Made by a program: the position numbers and the translations under genes
The notes under the pieces: model-generated
What the model was told of the DNA's origin: nothing
Database searches by the model: none
Seen by the model: the letters and a program-made list of their open reading frames with translations, nothing else
Origin: an uncultured Collinsella sp.
GTDB taxonomy: Bacteria > Actinomycetota > Coriobacteriia > Coriobacteriales > Coriobacteriaceae
Reading direction: 5' to 3'
Length of the DNA stretch: 25,724 nucleotides
Assembly: GCA_902496775.1 (NCBI GenBank)
Contig: CABVCF010000023.1
Coordinates: 1 to 25,724 of the forward strand
Shown: piece after piece, positions 1-7,817 of the stretch
How the letters are laid out: each line of letters opens with the position of its first letter
How positions within the stretch are numbered: the stretch's first letter is position 1

Positions 1-8
1 TCAACTTC

Positions 9-41
9 AAGGGCGCGACCAGAAGGTCAGCGCCCTTTCGT
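9..41 (+). terminator. Rho-independent terminator of an upstream gene outside the window
   Basis: The arms AAGGGCGC (9-16) and GCGCCCTT (30-37) pair. An inner GACC/GGTC stem (17-20 with 25-28) extends the hairpin, with one bulged A at 29 and an AGAA loop. A T-rich tail (TTTCGTTT) follows. It must serve a gene lying left of the window; nothing coding is visible in bases 1-8. Confidence 0.8.
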
Positions 42-122
42 TTCACGTCACCTTGCTCGCTCTGGCGGGTTTTCGCTGTCGGTACCAAAACATTGGCGTT
101 ACCTTTGCTGTTGGTAATGACT

Positions 123-280
123 TAGTCGTTGGGGACGTTCTTAAATGACTAGTTGAAAGGGACACTCTTGCCGGCGCTTGGGGACAGTCCCTAAGTGCCG
201 GCAGATTGGGACACTTCTTTGCAAGGTGGCGCTGAAGACTGTCCCTAACGACCAGTCGTTTAAGAACGTCCCCAACGACC
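123..280. repeat. Composite palindromic (REP/BIME-like) repeat cluster
   Basis: A unit starting TAGTCGTTGGGGACGTTC (123-152) recurs inverted at 253-280, as TCGTTTAAGAACGTCCCCAA with flanks. Between them lies a near-perfect 33-bp palindrome (170-202), with arms GCCGGCGCTT and AAGTGCCGGC around GGGGACAGTCCCT. Each outer unit can itself form a hairpin through AGTCGTT and AAYGACT ends. The 30-bp unit at 123-152 is repeated exactly at 6569-6598, and the inner palindrome resembles 13363-13396. The rest of bases 42-340 shows no gene. Confidence 0.8.
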
Positions 281-344
281 GGCTCGGGAACCTGATCCTA
301 ATGCACTAGTTTCTGTCGAGTCGGTGCTTCTTGCGGGTTGCCCG

Positions 345-350
345 TATAAT
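345..350 (+). promoter_or_regulatory. Probable -10 box of the tgt promoter
   Basis: A perfect TATAAT lies 37 bases before the tgt start codon. No good TTGACA-like -35 sits at 16-18 bases spacing (the region reads TCGGTGC), so the promoter is judged from the -10 box and position alone. A TTGCGG/CCGCAA inverted pair (331-336 and 365-370) flanks it; its meaning is unknown. Confidence 0.5.
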
Positions 351-387
351 GGTTTGCGTATGAACCGCAACCAAGGAGTTCCAGTTT

Positions 388-1527
<1,140 letters not shown>

Positions 1528-1538
1528 GGGCGGCGCGG

Positions 1539-1638
1539 GCGCTTGCAGGGCGCGGGCAACGGCAAGGGGCGAGCGCCGGCCGGTCGTCGCGTTCGCTAAC
1601 ACTGTCTGCGCGACCGCTGACCGATGCCTTGCAAGCGC
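1539..1638 (+). other. Potentially structured leader between tgt and the LOG gene
   Basis: The arms GCGCTTGCAGGGC (1539-1551) and GCCTTGCAAGCGC (1626-1638) match at 12 of 13 positions as an inverted repeat. They enclose a second GC-rich hairpin, CGGT..CGCG (1581-1591) with CGCGACCG (1609-1616). This could fold as a closed multi-stem RNA followed by the terminator at 1677-1723 and the LOG ribosome-binding site at 1730. The fold is visible by eye only and does not match a riboswitch class I know; it may simply be the tgt 3' UTR. Confidence 0.35.
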
Positions 1639-1676
1639 ATGATGCATCGTGGGTACCATACCGAATAGTTGATGTT

Positions 1677-1723
1677 CGGGCGGGTGTTTGACGCATGGCG
1701 TCGACCCCGCCCGTTTTCTTTTT
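1677..1723 (+). terminator. Strong intrinsic terminator immediately before the LOG-gene RBS
   Basis: CGGGCGGG (1677-1684) pairs with CCCGCCCG (1706-1713). An inner GACGC/GCGTC stem (1690-1694 with 1698-1702) closes on an ATG loop. TTTTCTTTTTCT follows directly. It would end tgt transcription, but the next gene's AGGAG begins only seven bases after the T-tract. So the downstream gene either has its promoter upstream of this hairpin (attenuation) or relies on readthrough. Confidence 0.85.
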
Positions 1724-1739
1724 CTCGATAGGAGTACCC

Positions 1740-2498
1740 ATGATTAAGAATGAGAACGTCGAGGGCGAGCCTGCCTACGACGAGACGTACCGCCGCGGCC
1801 CCGTGGTCATGCGCGGCCCGATGATTCCTAAGGACAATACGTACGCTAACCTGCTGGCGCCCGAGGAGTCGACCGACTGGTTGCATGCCGATCCGTGGCG
1901 CGTACTGCGCATCCAGGCCGAGTTTGTCGACGGCTTTGGCGCGCTTGCCGAGCTCGGACCTGCGGTGACCATCTTCGGTAGCGCCCGCACGCCCAAGACC
2001 GATCCGCTCTACAAGGCGGCGCGCACGGTCGGTCGCAAGATTGCCCAACGCGGCGTGGCGGTTATCACCGGTGGCGGCCCCGGCATCATGGAGGCGGCCA
2101 ACAGGGGAGCGGCGAGCGCCAACGGCAAGTCGGTCGGCCTGGGTATCGAGCTTCCGCACGAGCAGGGGCTCAATAAATACGTGAACCTCGGCATGGACTT
2201 CCGTTACTTCTTTGTGCGCAAGACCATGTTCGTCAAATACAGCTCGGGCGCCATCGTGTTTCCCGGCGGGTTTGGCACGCTCGACGAGATGTTCGAGGTG
2301 CTCACGCTGGTGCAGACGCATAAGGTCAAGCGCATGCCGCTTGTACTGGTAGGCAGCGAGTACTGGCAGGGCCTATTCGACTGGCTTAACGGCCCGGTGA
2401 TGGACGCCGGTATGATTAGCCCGCTCGATCCCGAGCTCGTACACATCACCGACGACATCAATGAGGCCGTCGACATCGCCCTGAGCGGGCTGATGTAG
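1740..2498 (+). CDS. LOG-family protein (TIGR00730 type nucleotide phosphoribohydrolase)
   Basis: A 252-residue Rossmann-fold protein. It carries both LOG signatures: GGGPGIMEAANRGA in the nucleotide-binding half and PGGFGTLDEMFE, the PGGxGTxxE catalytic motif. Family members hydrolyse nucleoside 5'-monophosphates to base and ribose 5-phosphate (cytokinin activation in plants and some actinobacteria; salvage or housekeeping in many bacteria); the true substrate here is unknown. The first 60 residues, before the conserved AVTIFGSAR strand, are an N-terminal extension common in actinobacterial members. ATG 1740 is chosen because AGGAG lies at 1730-1734; a GTG/ATG-type start further upstream would run through the terminator stem. 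It is monocistronic as far as can be seen. Confidence 0.9.
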   Translation: MIKNENVEGEPAYDETYRRGPVVMRGPMIPKDNTYANLLAPEESTDWLHADPWRVLRIQAEFVDGFGALAELGPAVTIFGSARTPKTDPLYKAARTVGRKIAQRGVAVITGGGPGIMEAANRGAASANGKSVGLGIELPHEQGLNKYVNLGMDFRYFFVRKTMFVKYSSGAIVFPGGFGTLDEMFEVLTLVQTHKVKRMPLVLVGSEYWQGLFDWLNGPVMDAGMISPLDPELVHITDDINEAVDIALSGLM

Positions 2499-2528
2499 AT
2501 CAATCGTGCCCACGCGACATGAATACGC

Positions 2529-2580
2529 ATGGCAATCTGATGTTATTTAACATCAGATTGCCATTTATATTGGGTATACT
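2529..2580 (+). promoter_or_regulatory. Palindromic operator and promoter of the toxin-antitoxin operon
   Basis: A perfect palindrome with 17-bp arms (ATGGCAATCTGATGTTA at 2529-2545, its complement at 2548-2564, two bases between) ends 10 bases before a TATACT -10 box (2575-2580). The -35 position (about 2552-2557) therefore falls inside the right arm. Binding there would block RNA polymerase. DinJ/RelB antitoxins and their complexes are known to repress their own operons at palindromes, so autoregulation is the likely role. There is no T-tract after the stem, which argues against a terminator. Confidence 0.7.
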
Positions 2581-2610
2581 GATGCAAAAGACGAGGCTAG
2601 GAGGTCGCGT

Positions 2611-2910
2611 ATGTCTACTGCAACGGTTAAGCCTACGACGGTTCGCATCGAAGAGGGGCTCAAGGAGCAGGCGACTGAGTTCTTGGATTCGGTCGGCCTC
2701 AGCCTCAATTCCTATCTCAATCTTGCCGTTCGGCAGCTTGTAAATCAGCGAAAGATTCCTTTTGAGATTGTAGGAAGGGCGGAGGTGCCCAACGAGGCGA
2801 CGAGGCGTGCCATGGTGATCGCCGAGGCTCATGAGTTGGGGATTTTGCCGGACGATAGCCTGTCATTCAATAACGCTGATGAGCTTATGTCATTCCTCGA
2901 TGAGGAATAG
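2611..2910 (+). CDS. RelB/DinJ-family antitoxin
   Basis: A 99-residue protein. The N-terminal half (VRIEEGLKEQATEFLDSVGL followed by SLNSYLNLAVRQLV and PFEI) reads as the ribbon-helix-helix DNA-binding domain of DinJ/RelB antitoxins; the acidic C-terminal half would wrap the toxin. A strong AGGAGG (2599-2604) sits six bases before ATG. The stop codon is two bases before the toxin start, so the two are translated together. It should neutralise the YafQ-like partner and repress the operon through the upstream palindrome. Codon use is visibly more AT-rich than in the flanking genes, which suggests transfer. Confidence 0.85.
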   Translation: MSTATVKPTTVRIEEGLKEQATEFLDSVGLSLNSYLNLAVRQLVNQRKIPFEIVGRAEVPNEATRRAMVIAEAHELGILPDDSLSFNNADELMSFLDEE

Positions 2911-2912
2911 CG

Positions 2913-3221
2913 ATGTCCGAGATTAAAGTCGAGGCTCAATTTAAGGTGGACTACAAACGAACGATGCGCATGCATCCGCAGCTAAAAAGTGAGTTTAAAG
3001 CGGCGGTTGCAGAGCTTGTGGCTCATGGGTCACTTCCGGCGGAGTATGGCGCCCACGAGCTCTCAAACCCGGGCGGAAACTACAACGGCCACATCGATTT
3101 CCACCTATCCGATGGCTTGGTCGATGTGGTCGTTCTTTATCTTCCCCATAAGACTAACCCAGTGATTAGGCTGGTGAGAATGGGCACTCATCAGGAGCTG
3201 TTTCAGGGTCCGCTGGGCTGA
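2913..3221 (+). CDS. YafQ/RelE-type mRNA interferase toxin
   Basis: A 102-residue protein, slightly longer than E. coli YafQ. Members bind the ribosome and cut mRNA at the A site. The C-terminal part carries the family pattern: YNGHIDFHLSDG, a hydrophobic strand VDVVVLYL, then RLVRMGTHQELF, in which the His and Phe of THxxLF correspond to catalytic-site residues of YafQ. The central HELSNPGGNYNGH matches the region with the other active-site histidines. It follows the antitoxin by two bases with GAGGA in the antitoxin's last codons as ribosome-binding site. The catalytic residues look intact, so the toxin is probably functional; solo activity cannot be judged from sequence. Confidence 0.85.
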   Translation: MSEIKVEAQFKVDYKRTMRMHPQLKSEFKAAVAELVAHGSLPAEYGAHELSNPGGNYNGHIDFHLSDGLVDVVVLYLPHKTNPVIRLVRMGTHQELFQGPLG

Positions 3222-3236
3222 TCGCCGATTTCCAAG

Positions 3237-3299
3237 TTGCGGTGGAATAGGGATTGATTTGCGGCTGATAAGCCAAAAACAGTCCCTATTTCACCGCAA
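3237..3299. repeat. 63-bp inverted repeat between convergent genes
   Basis: The left arm TTGCGGTGGAATAGGGATTG (from 3237) mirrors the right arm ending CAGTCCCTATTTCACCGCAA (to 3299) with few mismatches, around a short GCGGCTGATAAGCC centre. It fills most of the gap between the toxin and degV, which converge. There is no proper T-tract, so it is more like a mobile palindromic repeat than a standard terminator, although the RNA would fold from either strand. Its AGGGACTG core links it to the other GGGAC repeats in the window. Confidence 0.75.
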
Positions 3300-3314
3300 G
3301 TGGTAAAGGTGCCC

Positions 3315-4175
3315 CTAGTGGATGGACTGGTAGCGGGGGCAGTAGCTGATGGCGATGGCATCGACGCCTACGTGGGTGGCGATGGTGCAGCCGATGGGGC
3401 CGGTGCCGGCGTCTACGTAGTCCTGGCCCGCGAGCGCCTCGTTGACAAGTTCCTGCTCCTCGGCGGCGCCGGTCGTGAGCACGCGCACGCTTGAGCCCGG
3501 GTGCTCGTCCAAAAACGCGAGGCAATCTGCCATGGTGTTGGCGACGATGCGCTTGGCGCCGCGGCCCTTTTTAATTGCCTTGATCTCGCCCGATTTCCAC
3601 TCCGGCGAAACGGCCAGGCGAATGTTGAGCATTTGCGTGAGCTGGCCGGCGAGCTTGGGCGCGCGGCCGTTCTTAACGAGATTCTCGAGCGTGCGGGGAA
3701 TCAGCAGCAGGTGGGCGTCGGGCAGCGTCGCGCGGATCTGCGCCTCGGTCTCGTCCAGGCTGCGGCCATCTTCGCGCATGGCCCGCGCGTACTCCACCAG
3801 CAGGCCCTCGGCGCCCGAGCCAGTGCGCGAATCGATGCAGCGCACGTCGAGCTCGTGGGTCTCGGCCGTCAGGCTGGCGTTGGCATAGCAGGCGGACCAT
3901 TCGCTGCACAGCGAGATAAAGATCGCGCTGTCGTGGCCGTCAGCACGCACGCGGTCAAAGAGTGCCTTGAACTCGCCGGCGCTCGGCTGCGAGGTGTGCG
4001 GCAGCTGCTCGGAGCCGGCCATGCGCGCGACGTACTCCTGGGCGGTAATCTGTACCTGGTCGAGCAGGTCCTCGCCCTCGATAATCACATGCAGCGGAAT
4101 CACGTAAATGCCAAGCTCTTGAGCGCGGGCGGGGGAGATGTCCGACGTGGAGTCGGTTATGATGGCAAAAGACAT
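3315..4175 (-). CDS. DegV-family (FakB-like) lipid-binding protein
   Basis: A 286-residue protein of normal DegV length. The N-terminal IITDSTSD motif, TSQPS at 61-65 (fatty-acid carboxylate pocket) and IDSRTGSG at 114-121 are typical; the C-terminal domain ends with THVGVDAIAISY. FakB proteins hold a fatty acid while FakA phosphorylates it for phospholipid synthesis; no FakA is in this window. The usual S-G-T of the second lipid-binding motif is replaced by SEWSA (residues 91-95), so ligand binding may differ. ATG 4175 is preferred to the upstream in-frame start because GAAAGG precedes it and the conserved domain begins there. A minus-strand TATACT lies at 4232-4237, about 57 bases upstream. 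Confidence 0.9.
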   Translation of the reverse strand: MSFAIITDSTSDISPARAQELGIYVIPLHVIIEGEDLLDQVQITAQEYVARMAGSEQLPHTSQPSAGEFKALFDRVRADGHDSAIFISLCSEWSACYANASLTAETHELDVRCIDSRTGSGAEGLLVEYARAMREDGRSLDETEAQIRATLPDAHLLLIPRTLENLVKNGRAPKLAGQLTQMLNIRLAVSPEWKSGEIKAIKKGRGAKRIVANTMADCLAFLDEHPGSSVRVLTTGAAEEQELVNEALAGQDYVDAGTGPIGCTIATHVGVDAIAISYCPRYQSIH

Positions 4176-4231
4176 AATTGCACCTTTCGTTGGGGCGCTT
4201 GCGCGCCGCCTTCTGAGAGCAAAGTGCGACA

Positions 4232-4290
4232 AGTATAGTGGAGTTGCTCTACATTGCTAGGTTCAATTGTTGAATAGTCAACAGTTTGAA
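4232..4290. promoter_or_regulatory. Divergent promoter region with an operator-like inverted repeat
   Basis: On the minus strand a TATACT box (plus-strand AGTATA, 4232-4237) is positioned to transcribe degV. Next to it is an imperfect inverted repeat, TTCAATTGTTGA (4262-4273) and TCAACAGTTTGAA (4278-4290), with a four-base centre and one gap. It lies midway between degV and the HAD gene on the other strand and may bind a regulator of both. The assignment is by position and symmetry only. Confidence 0.4.
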
Positions 4291-4331
4291 GTGTCGGTGT
4301 GGAAATCGTCAACTGGGGAAGAGGAATGCCG

Positions 4332-4994
4332 ATGGAGGCGCTGGAGATACGCAAGCGGCCGGTCGTGCTGTTCGATTTTGACGGCACGGTGGCCGATACG
4401 GGTCGGGCGGTGATGACCTCGACGCGCAAGACGCTGGCTGCGCGCGGGTTTTCGGAGGCGCAGATGGGTGACCTGCGTCGCATGATCGGGCCTCCGCTGT
4501 GGAAGAGCTTCCACGACTTTTACGGCTTTACGCGCGAGGAGTCGCTCGTGGTGGCCGACGAGTACCGTGCCTTTTTTGACGAGCTGGGTCCGGAGGAGTA
4601 TCCCGTGTTCGACGGAATCCCCGCGCTGCTGAATGGGTTGGCCGCTCAGGGCAAGCGTATGGCCGTGGCGACGTCGCGCATGGAGGCGAAGTGCATCGAC
4701 ATGGTGCGTGAGCTGGGTCTTTCTCAGTTTGAGGCGGTGGTTGGCATGAATCCGCCGCAGGGGCGCGAGACCAAGGCCGATTCGGTCCGCGATGCCCTGG
4801 CAGAGCTCGGCGCGACGGCGGACGAGGCCGTGATGATCGGCGATCGCTTTAACGATGTGGAGGGCGCGCACGCAATGGGCGTACCGTGCATTGGTATCTA
4901 TTCGGGCGCGGCGGCGCCGGGCGAGCACGAGGCGGCGGGTGCCGATGCAGTGGTGCACTCGGTGGCCGAGCTTGCTAAACTTTTCGCTATCTAA
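4332..4994 (+). CDS. HAD-superfamily hydrolase (phosphoglycolate-phosphatase-like)
   Basis: A 220-residue HAD phosphatase of the Gph/YjjG type. Motif I is FDFDGTVADT with nucleophile Asp15 and acid-base Asp17, motif II is VATSRM, the motif III Lys lies in GRETKADS, and motif IV is MIGDRFNDVEGA. The cap between motifs I and II is a small helical (C1) cap. It should remove phosphate from a small metabolite; the substrate cannot be told. ATG 4332 has AGAGG seven bases before it; ATG 4326 and GTG 4299 in the same frame are possible but less well placed. The M20 dipeptidase gene starts 55 bases after its stop and probably shares its transcript. Confidence 0.85.
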   Translation: MEALEIRKRPVVLFDFDGTVADTGRAVMTSTRKTLAARGFSEAQMGDLRRMIGPPLWKSFHDFYGFTREESLVVADEYRAFFDELGPEEYPVFDGIPALLNGLAAQGKRMAVATSRMEAKCIDMVRELGLSQFEAVVGMNPPQGRETKADSVRDALAELGATADEAVMIGDRFNDVEGAHAMGVPCIGIYSGAAAPGEHEAAGADAVVHSVAELAKLFAI

Positions 4995-5049
4995 TAGACG
5001 CAATGTGAGGGGCGGGCGTACCCGTCACTCATTGGTAAGGAGGTCGTCC

Positions 5050-6486
5050 ATGAATCAGGTGGAGCAGAGCGTTACCGAGTATGTCGACGAGGTCTGGGAA
5101 GATGTCGTCGCCGATATCGAGCAGCTGGTGAGTTATCCGTCCGTAGCCGTTGCTGCCGATGCGGAGCCTAGCGCGCCGTTTGGCCGCCCGGTTCGTGATG
5201 CGCTCGATTGCGCGCTCGGCATTGCGCAAAAGCTCGGCTACCAGACGAGCGACGACGAGGGCTATGTGGGCATTGCCGATATCCCGGGTCGCGGCGACAA
5301 GCAGCTCGCGACCATCTGCCACGTGGACGTGGTGCCCGCCGGCCCCGGCTGGAACACCGACCCGTTTGCGATGGAGCGTCGCGAGGGCTGGCTGCTCGGC
5401 CGTGGCGTGATTGATGACAAGGGTCCGGCGGTGTTGTCGCTTTACGCCGGTGCCTACCTGCTCAAGCACGGCATTGTGCCGCGCTATACCTTCCGCGCGC
5501 TGCTGGGCTGCGATGAGGAAGTGGGCATGTCCGACGTTCACCATTATCTGGAGAACCACGCAGACCCCGACTTTTTGTTTACGCCCGATGCCGAGTTCCC
5601 GGTTTGCAATGCCGAGAAGGGCCAGTTTGGAGCGACGTTCGTGAGTCCCAAGATCGACGGTGGGCGCATTGTGTCCTGGAGCGGTGCCGAGGCGAGCAAC
5701 GCCATTCCGTCGCAGTCCATCTGCGAGCTCGCGATTGCCGCCGATGAGCTGCCGGCGCCCGTTGAGAACGCCGACCGCCTGGAGATCACGGCGCTCGACA
5801 ATGGTCATGCGCAGATTTTTGCCCACGGCATTGGCGGTCATGCCTCGATGCCAGAGGGAACGATCAATGCCGTCGGCCTGATCGTGGCGTATCTGCGCGA
5901 GGCCGAGGACGCGTTTGGTGCACGCGACGAGCGTCTGCTGACGCCTGCCGAGCACGAGTTCGTCAAGTTCCTGGCCTTTGTGCATGCGGATGCCTATGGC
6001 CGCGGCCTGGGTATCGATGCGACGAGTCCGGCGTTTGGCCCGCTTACCTGCAACGCTGGCGTCATCCGCGTGGCGGATGGCCATATTGAGCAGGTCATCG
6101 ACGTGCGCTTCCCCGACAGCTCGAGTGCCGATACTATTTGCGAGCAGCTCGACCCGCTCGTGGGCCGTTTTGGCGTGACGTGCCAGCTGGGTCGCGCGAA
6201 GGTGCCGTTCTCGGTGTCTGCCGACGATCCGGCCGTGAAGGCGCTTATCGATACCTATAACGAGTTCACCGGCAAGCATGCCGAACCCTTTGCCATGGGC
6301 GGCGGCACGTACGCGCGCAACTTTGCCCGCGCCGTCTCGTTTGGCCCCGAAGAGACCGGCCTAGAGCTGCCCGCGTGGGGCGGCCAGATGCACGGCCCCA
6401 ACGAGTGCGCCAACGAGGAACGGCTCAAGCAGGCGCTCAAGATCTATATTGTTGCGATCCTCCGTCTCAACGAGCTGGAGCTGTAG
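5050..6486 (+). CDS. M20-family dipeptidase (PepV/Sapep-like)
   Basis: A 478-residue metallopeptidase, typical of the PepV/Sapep group of M20A. Di-zinc ligands and catalytic residues are all visible: His91 and Asp93 in CHVDVVPAG, Asp122 in GVIDDKGP, Glu156-Glu157 in CDEEVGM, Asp180 in FTPDAEFP and His448 in QMHGPNE. The bridging pair (Asp122, catalytic Glu156) is intact. Members cleave dipeptides in the cytoplasm for amino-acid recycling; there is no signal peptide. ATG 5050 is set by AAGGAGG at 5037-5043; a longer reading frame upstream runs into the HAD gene and is ignored. It ends just before a strong terminator at 6528. Confidence 0.92.
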   Translation: MNQVEQSVTEYVDEVWEDVVADIEQLVSYPSVAVAADAEPSAPFGRPVRDALDCALGIAQKLGYQTSDDEGYVGIADIPGRGDKQLATICHVDVVPAGPGWNTDPFAMERREGWLLGRGVIDDKGPAVLSLYAGAYLLKHGIVPRYTFRALLGCDEEVGMSDVHHYLENHADPDFLFTPDAEFPVCNAEKGQFGATFVSPKIDGGRIVSWSGAEASNAIPSQSICELAIAADELPAPVENADRLEITALDNGHAQIFAHGIGGHASMPEGTINAVGLIVAYLREAEDAFGARDERLLTPAEHEFVKFLAFVHADAYGRGLGIDATSPAFGPLTCNAGVIRVADGHIEQVIDVRFPDSSSADTICEQLDPLVGRFGVTCQLGRAKVPFSVSADDPAVKALIDTYNEFTGKHAEPFAMGGGTYARNFARAVSFGPEETGLELPAWGGQMHGPNECANEERLKQALKIYIVAILRLNELEL

Positions 6487-6527
6487 GGCTTCCCCTATAT
6501 CCTGCTTGGATACAAACTTGCATTACG

Positions 6528-6554
6528 AGCCCGGTGCTTTTGCCCGGGCTTTTT
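6528..6554 (+). terminator. Rho-independent terminator after the dipeptidase gene
   Basis: AGCCCGG (6528-6534) pairs with CCGGGCT (6544-6550), with an inner GC/GC pair around a TTTT loop and one unpaired T. The tail is TTTTTCTG. It closes the HAD-dipeptidase unit. Confidence 0.85.
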
Positions 6555-6568
6555 CTGTTGCGGTGGGG

Positions 6569-6651
6569 TAGTCGTTGGGGACGTTCTTAAATGACTAGTC
6601 AAACAAGAACGTCCCCAACGACTGGTCGTTTAAGAACGTCCCCAATGACTA
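6569..6651. repeat. Three-unit array of the GGGGACGTTC palindromic repeat
   Basis: The first unit (6569-6598) is identical over 30 bases to 123-152. Two inverted units follow without gap: 6597-6623, with AAGAACGTCCCCAACGACT, and 6624-6651, with AAGAACGTCCCCAATGACTA. The whole reads as a palindromic array from TAGTCGTTGGGG to CCCCAATGACTA. It lies between the dipeptidase terminator and the pst promoter region. Bases 6652-6854 carry no gene and hold the pst control region. Confidence 0.85.
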
Positions 6652-6691
6652 CCTTCCTCTGGTGTAAAAGGCGTGCCACGCTAAATGCCGG

Positions 6692-6711
6692 GTTTGTTAT
6701 CCGTTTGTAAA
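6692..6711 (+). promoter_or_regulatory. Candidate Pho box upstream of pstS
   Basis: GTTTGTTATCCGTTTGTAA (6692-6710) contains GTTTGT twice with an 11-base period, the spacing of the direct repeats bound by PhoB/PhoP-type response regulators. A related TGTAAAAGGC occurs at 6663-6672 and TGTAAAGGC at 6707-6715. The site is about 150 bases before pstS. No convincing -35/-10 pair could be placed, so this rests on periodicity and on the phosphate operon downstream. Confidence 0.4.
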
Positions 6712-6854
6712 GGCTGGGCAGAGCTTGCGGTAAGGGTCTATCAAATGCCCGTAAGAAACCGCAGTTGGCGCGGACGCTACCCGGTCGGGGCCGTATCTTT
6801 CCAAACAGCAAAGCGGGCGGGGTGCCCGCGAGTCGCATGTATGAAAGGAAGATC

Positions 6855-7793
6855 ATGCTCGATCAGGCTTATTCTCGTCGTCAGTTCCTCGGCCTCGCTG
6901 GTGGTCTTGCCAGCATCGTCGGTCTCGGTCTCGTTGGTTGCGGCGGCTCCGGCGCATCCGACGCCGCCGACAAGGGTAGCGCCGCTGCTGTCGAGTCCGT
7001 CTCCGGCGAGGTGACCTACGACGGTGCCTCCTCGTTCCAGGCTCTCGTCGAGGCTGCTGCCGAGAAGTTCATGGACGCCAACCCCGACGTCTCCATTTCC
7101 GGTTCGGGTAACGGTTCGGGCAAGGGTCTGACCGCCGTCGTCGCTGGCACCGTCACCATCGGCAACTCCGACGTCTTCGCCGAGACCAAGCTCGAGGCCG
7201 ACCAGGTCAAGAACCTCGTCGATCACGAGGTCGCCGTCGTGGGCATGGGTCCCGTCGTCTCCAAGAACGTGACGGTCGACGACCTGTCCCTCGAGCAGCT
7301 CAAGGGTATCTTCTCCGGCCAGATCACCAACTGGAAGGAGGTCGGCGGCGGCGACGCCACCATCGTCGTCCTCAACCGCAAGGCCGGCTCCGGCACCCGC
7401 GCCACCTTCGAGGCCGCCGTCTTTGGCGACGAGACCGTCGACTTTAAGGGCGATGCCGAGCTCGACAAGTCCGGCGATGTCCAGACTCAGATGGCCAGCA
7501 CCGATAACGCCATCTCCTACCTCGACTTCTCGCACTTCGATGACTCCAAGTTTAACGCCATCAAGGTCGAGGGCGTCGAGCCCAAGAGCAAGAACGTCAC
7601 CGACGACTCCTTCAAGATCTGGGCGACCGAGCACATGTACTGTGCAAAGGACGCCGACGACGCCACCAAAGCCTTCCTGGAGTTCATGCTCTCCGACGAC
7701 GTCCAGAGCAAGCTCGTCGAGGAGCAGGGCTTTATCCCCGTCTCTGCCATGAAGGTCGTCAAGGACGCCAGCGGCAAGGTCTCCGCTAAATAA
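6855..7793 (+). CDS. pstS: Phosphate ABC transporter substrate-binding lipoprotein PstS
   Basis: A 312-residue lipoprotein. Its N-terminus has a twin-arginine motif (SRRQFLG, Arg8-Arg9), a hydrophobic stretch and a lipobox ending at Cys29 (LVGCGGSG), so it is probably exported folded by Tat and anchored outside. The mature part is a PstS-type binding domain: SGSGNGSGKGL and the phosphate-loop-like LNRKAGSGTRATFE. ATG 6855 is chosen for GAAAGGAAG just before it and because the signal peptide starts there. Codon use is strongly biased to GTC, CTC, AAG and AAC, the sign of a highly expressed gene. It heads pstSCAB and delivers inorganic phosphate to PstC-PstA. Confidence 0.95.
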   Translation: MLDQAYSRRQFLGLAGGLASIVGLGLVGCGGSGASDAADKGSAAAVESVSGEVTYDGASSFQALVEAAAEKFMDANPDVSISGSGNGSGKGLTAVVAGTVTIGNSDVFAETKLEADQVKNLVDHEVAVVGMGPVVSKNVTVDDLSLEQLKGIFSGQITNWKEVGGGDATIVVLNRKAGSGTRATFEAAVFGDETVDFKGDAELDKSGDVQTQMASTDNAISYLDFSHFDDSKFNAIKVEGVEPKSKNVTDDSFKIWATEHMYCAKDADDATKAFLEFMLSDDVQSKLVEEQGFIPVSAMKVVKDASGKVSAK

Positions 7794-7817
7794 GTAATCG
7801 CCCCGGAAAGGTTTGCA

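Noticed and set aside
2529..2564. Palindrome as terminator of the LOG gene
   Set aside because: The stem is AT-rich and lacks a T-tract, and it overlaps the toxin-antitoxin promoter.
6569..6651. CRISPR-like array
   Set aside because: Units are in mixed orientation, touch without spacers and are only three; palindromic repeats explain them better.
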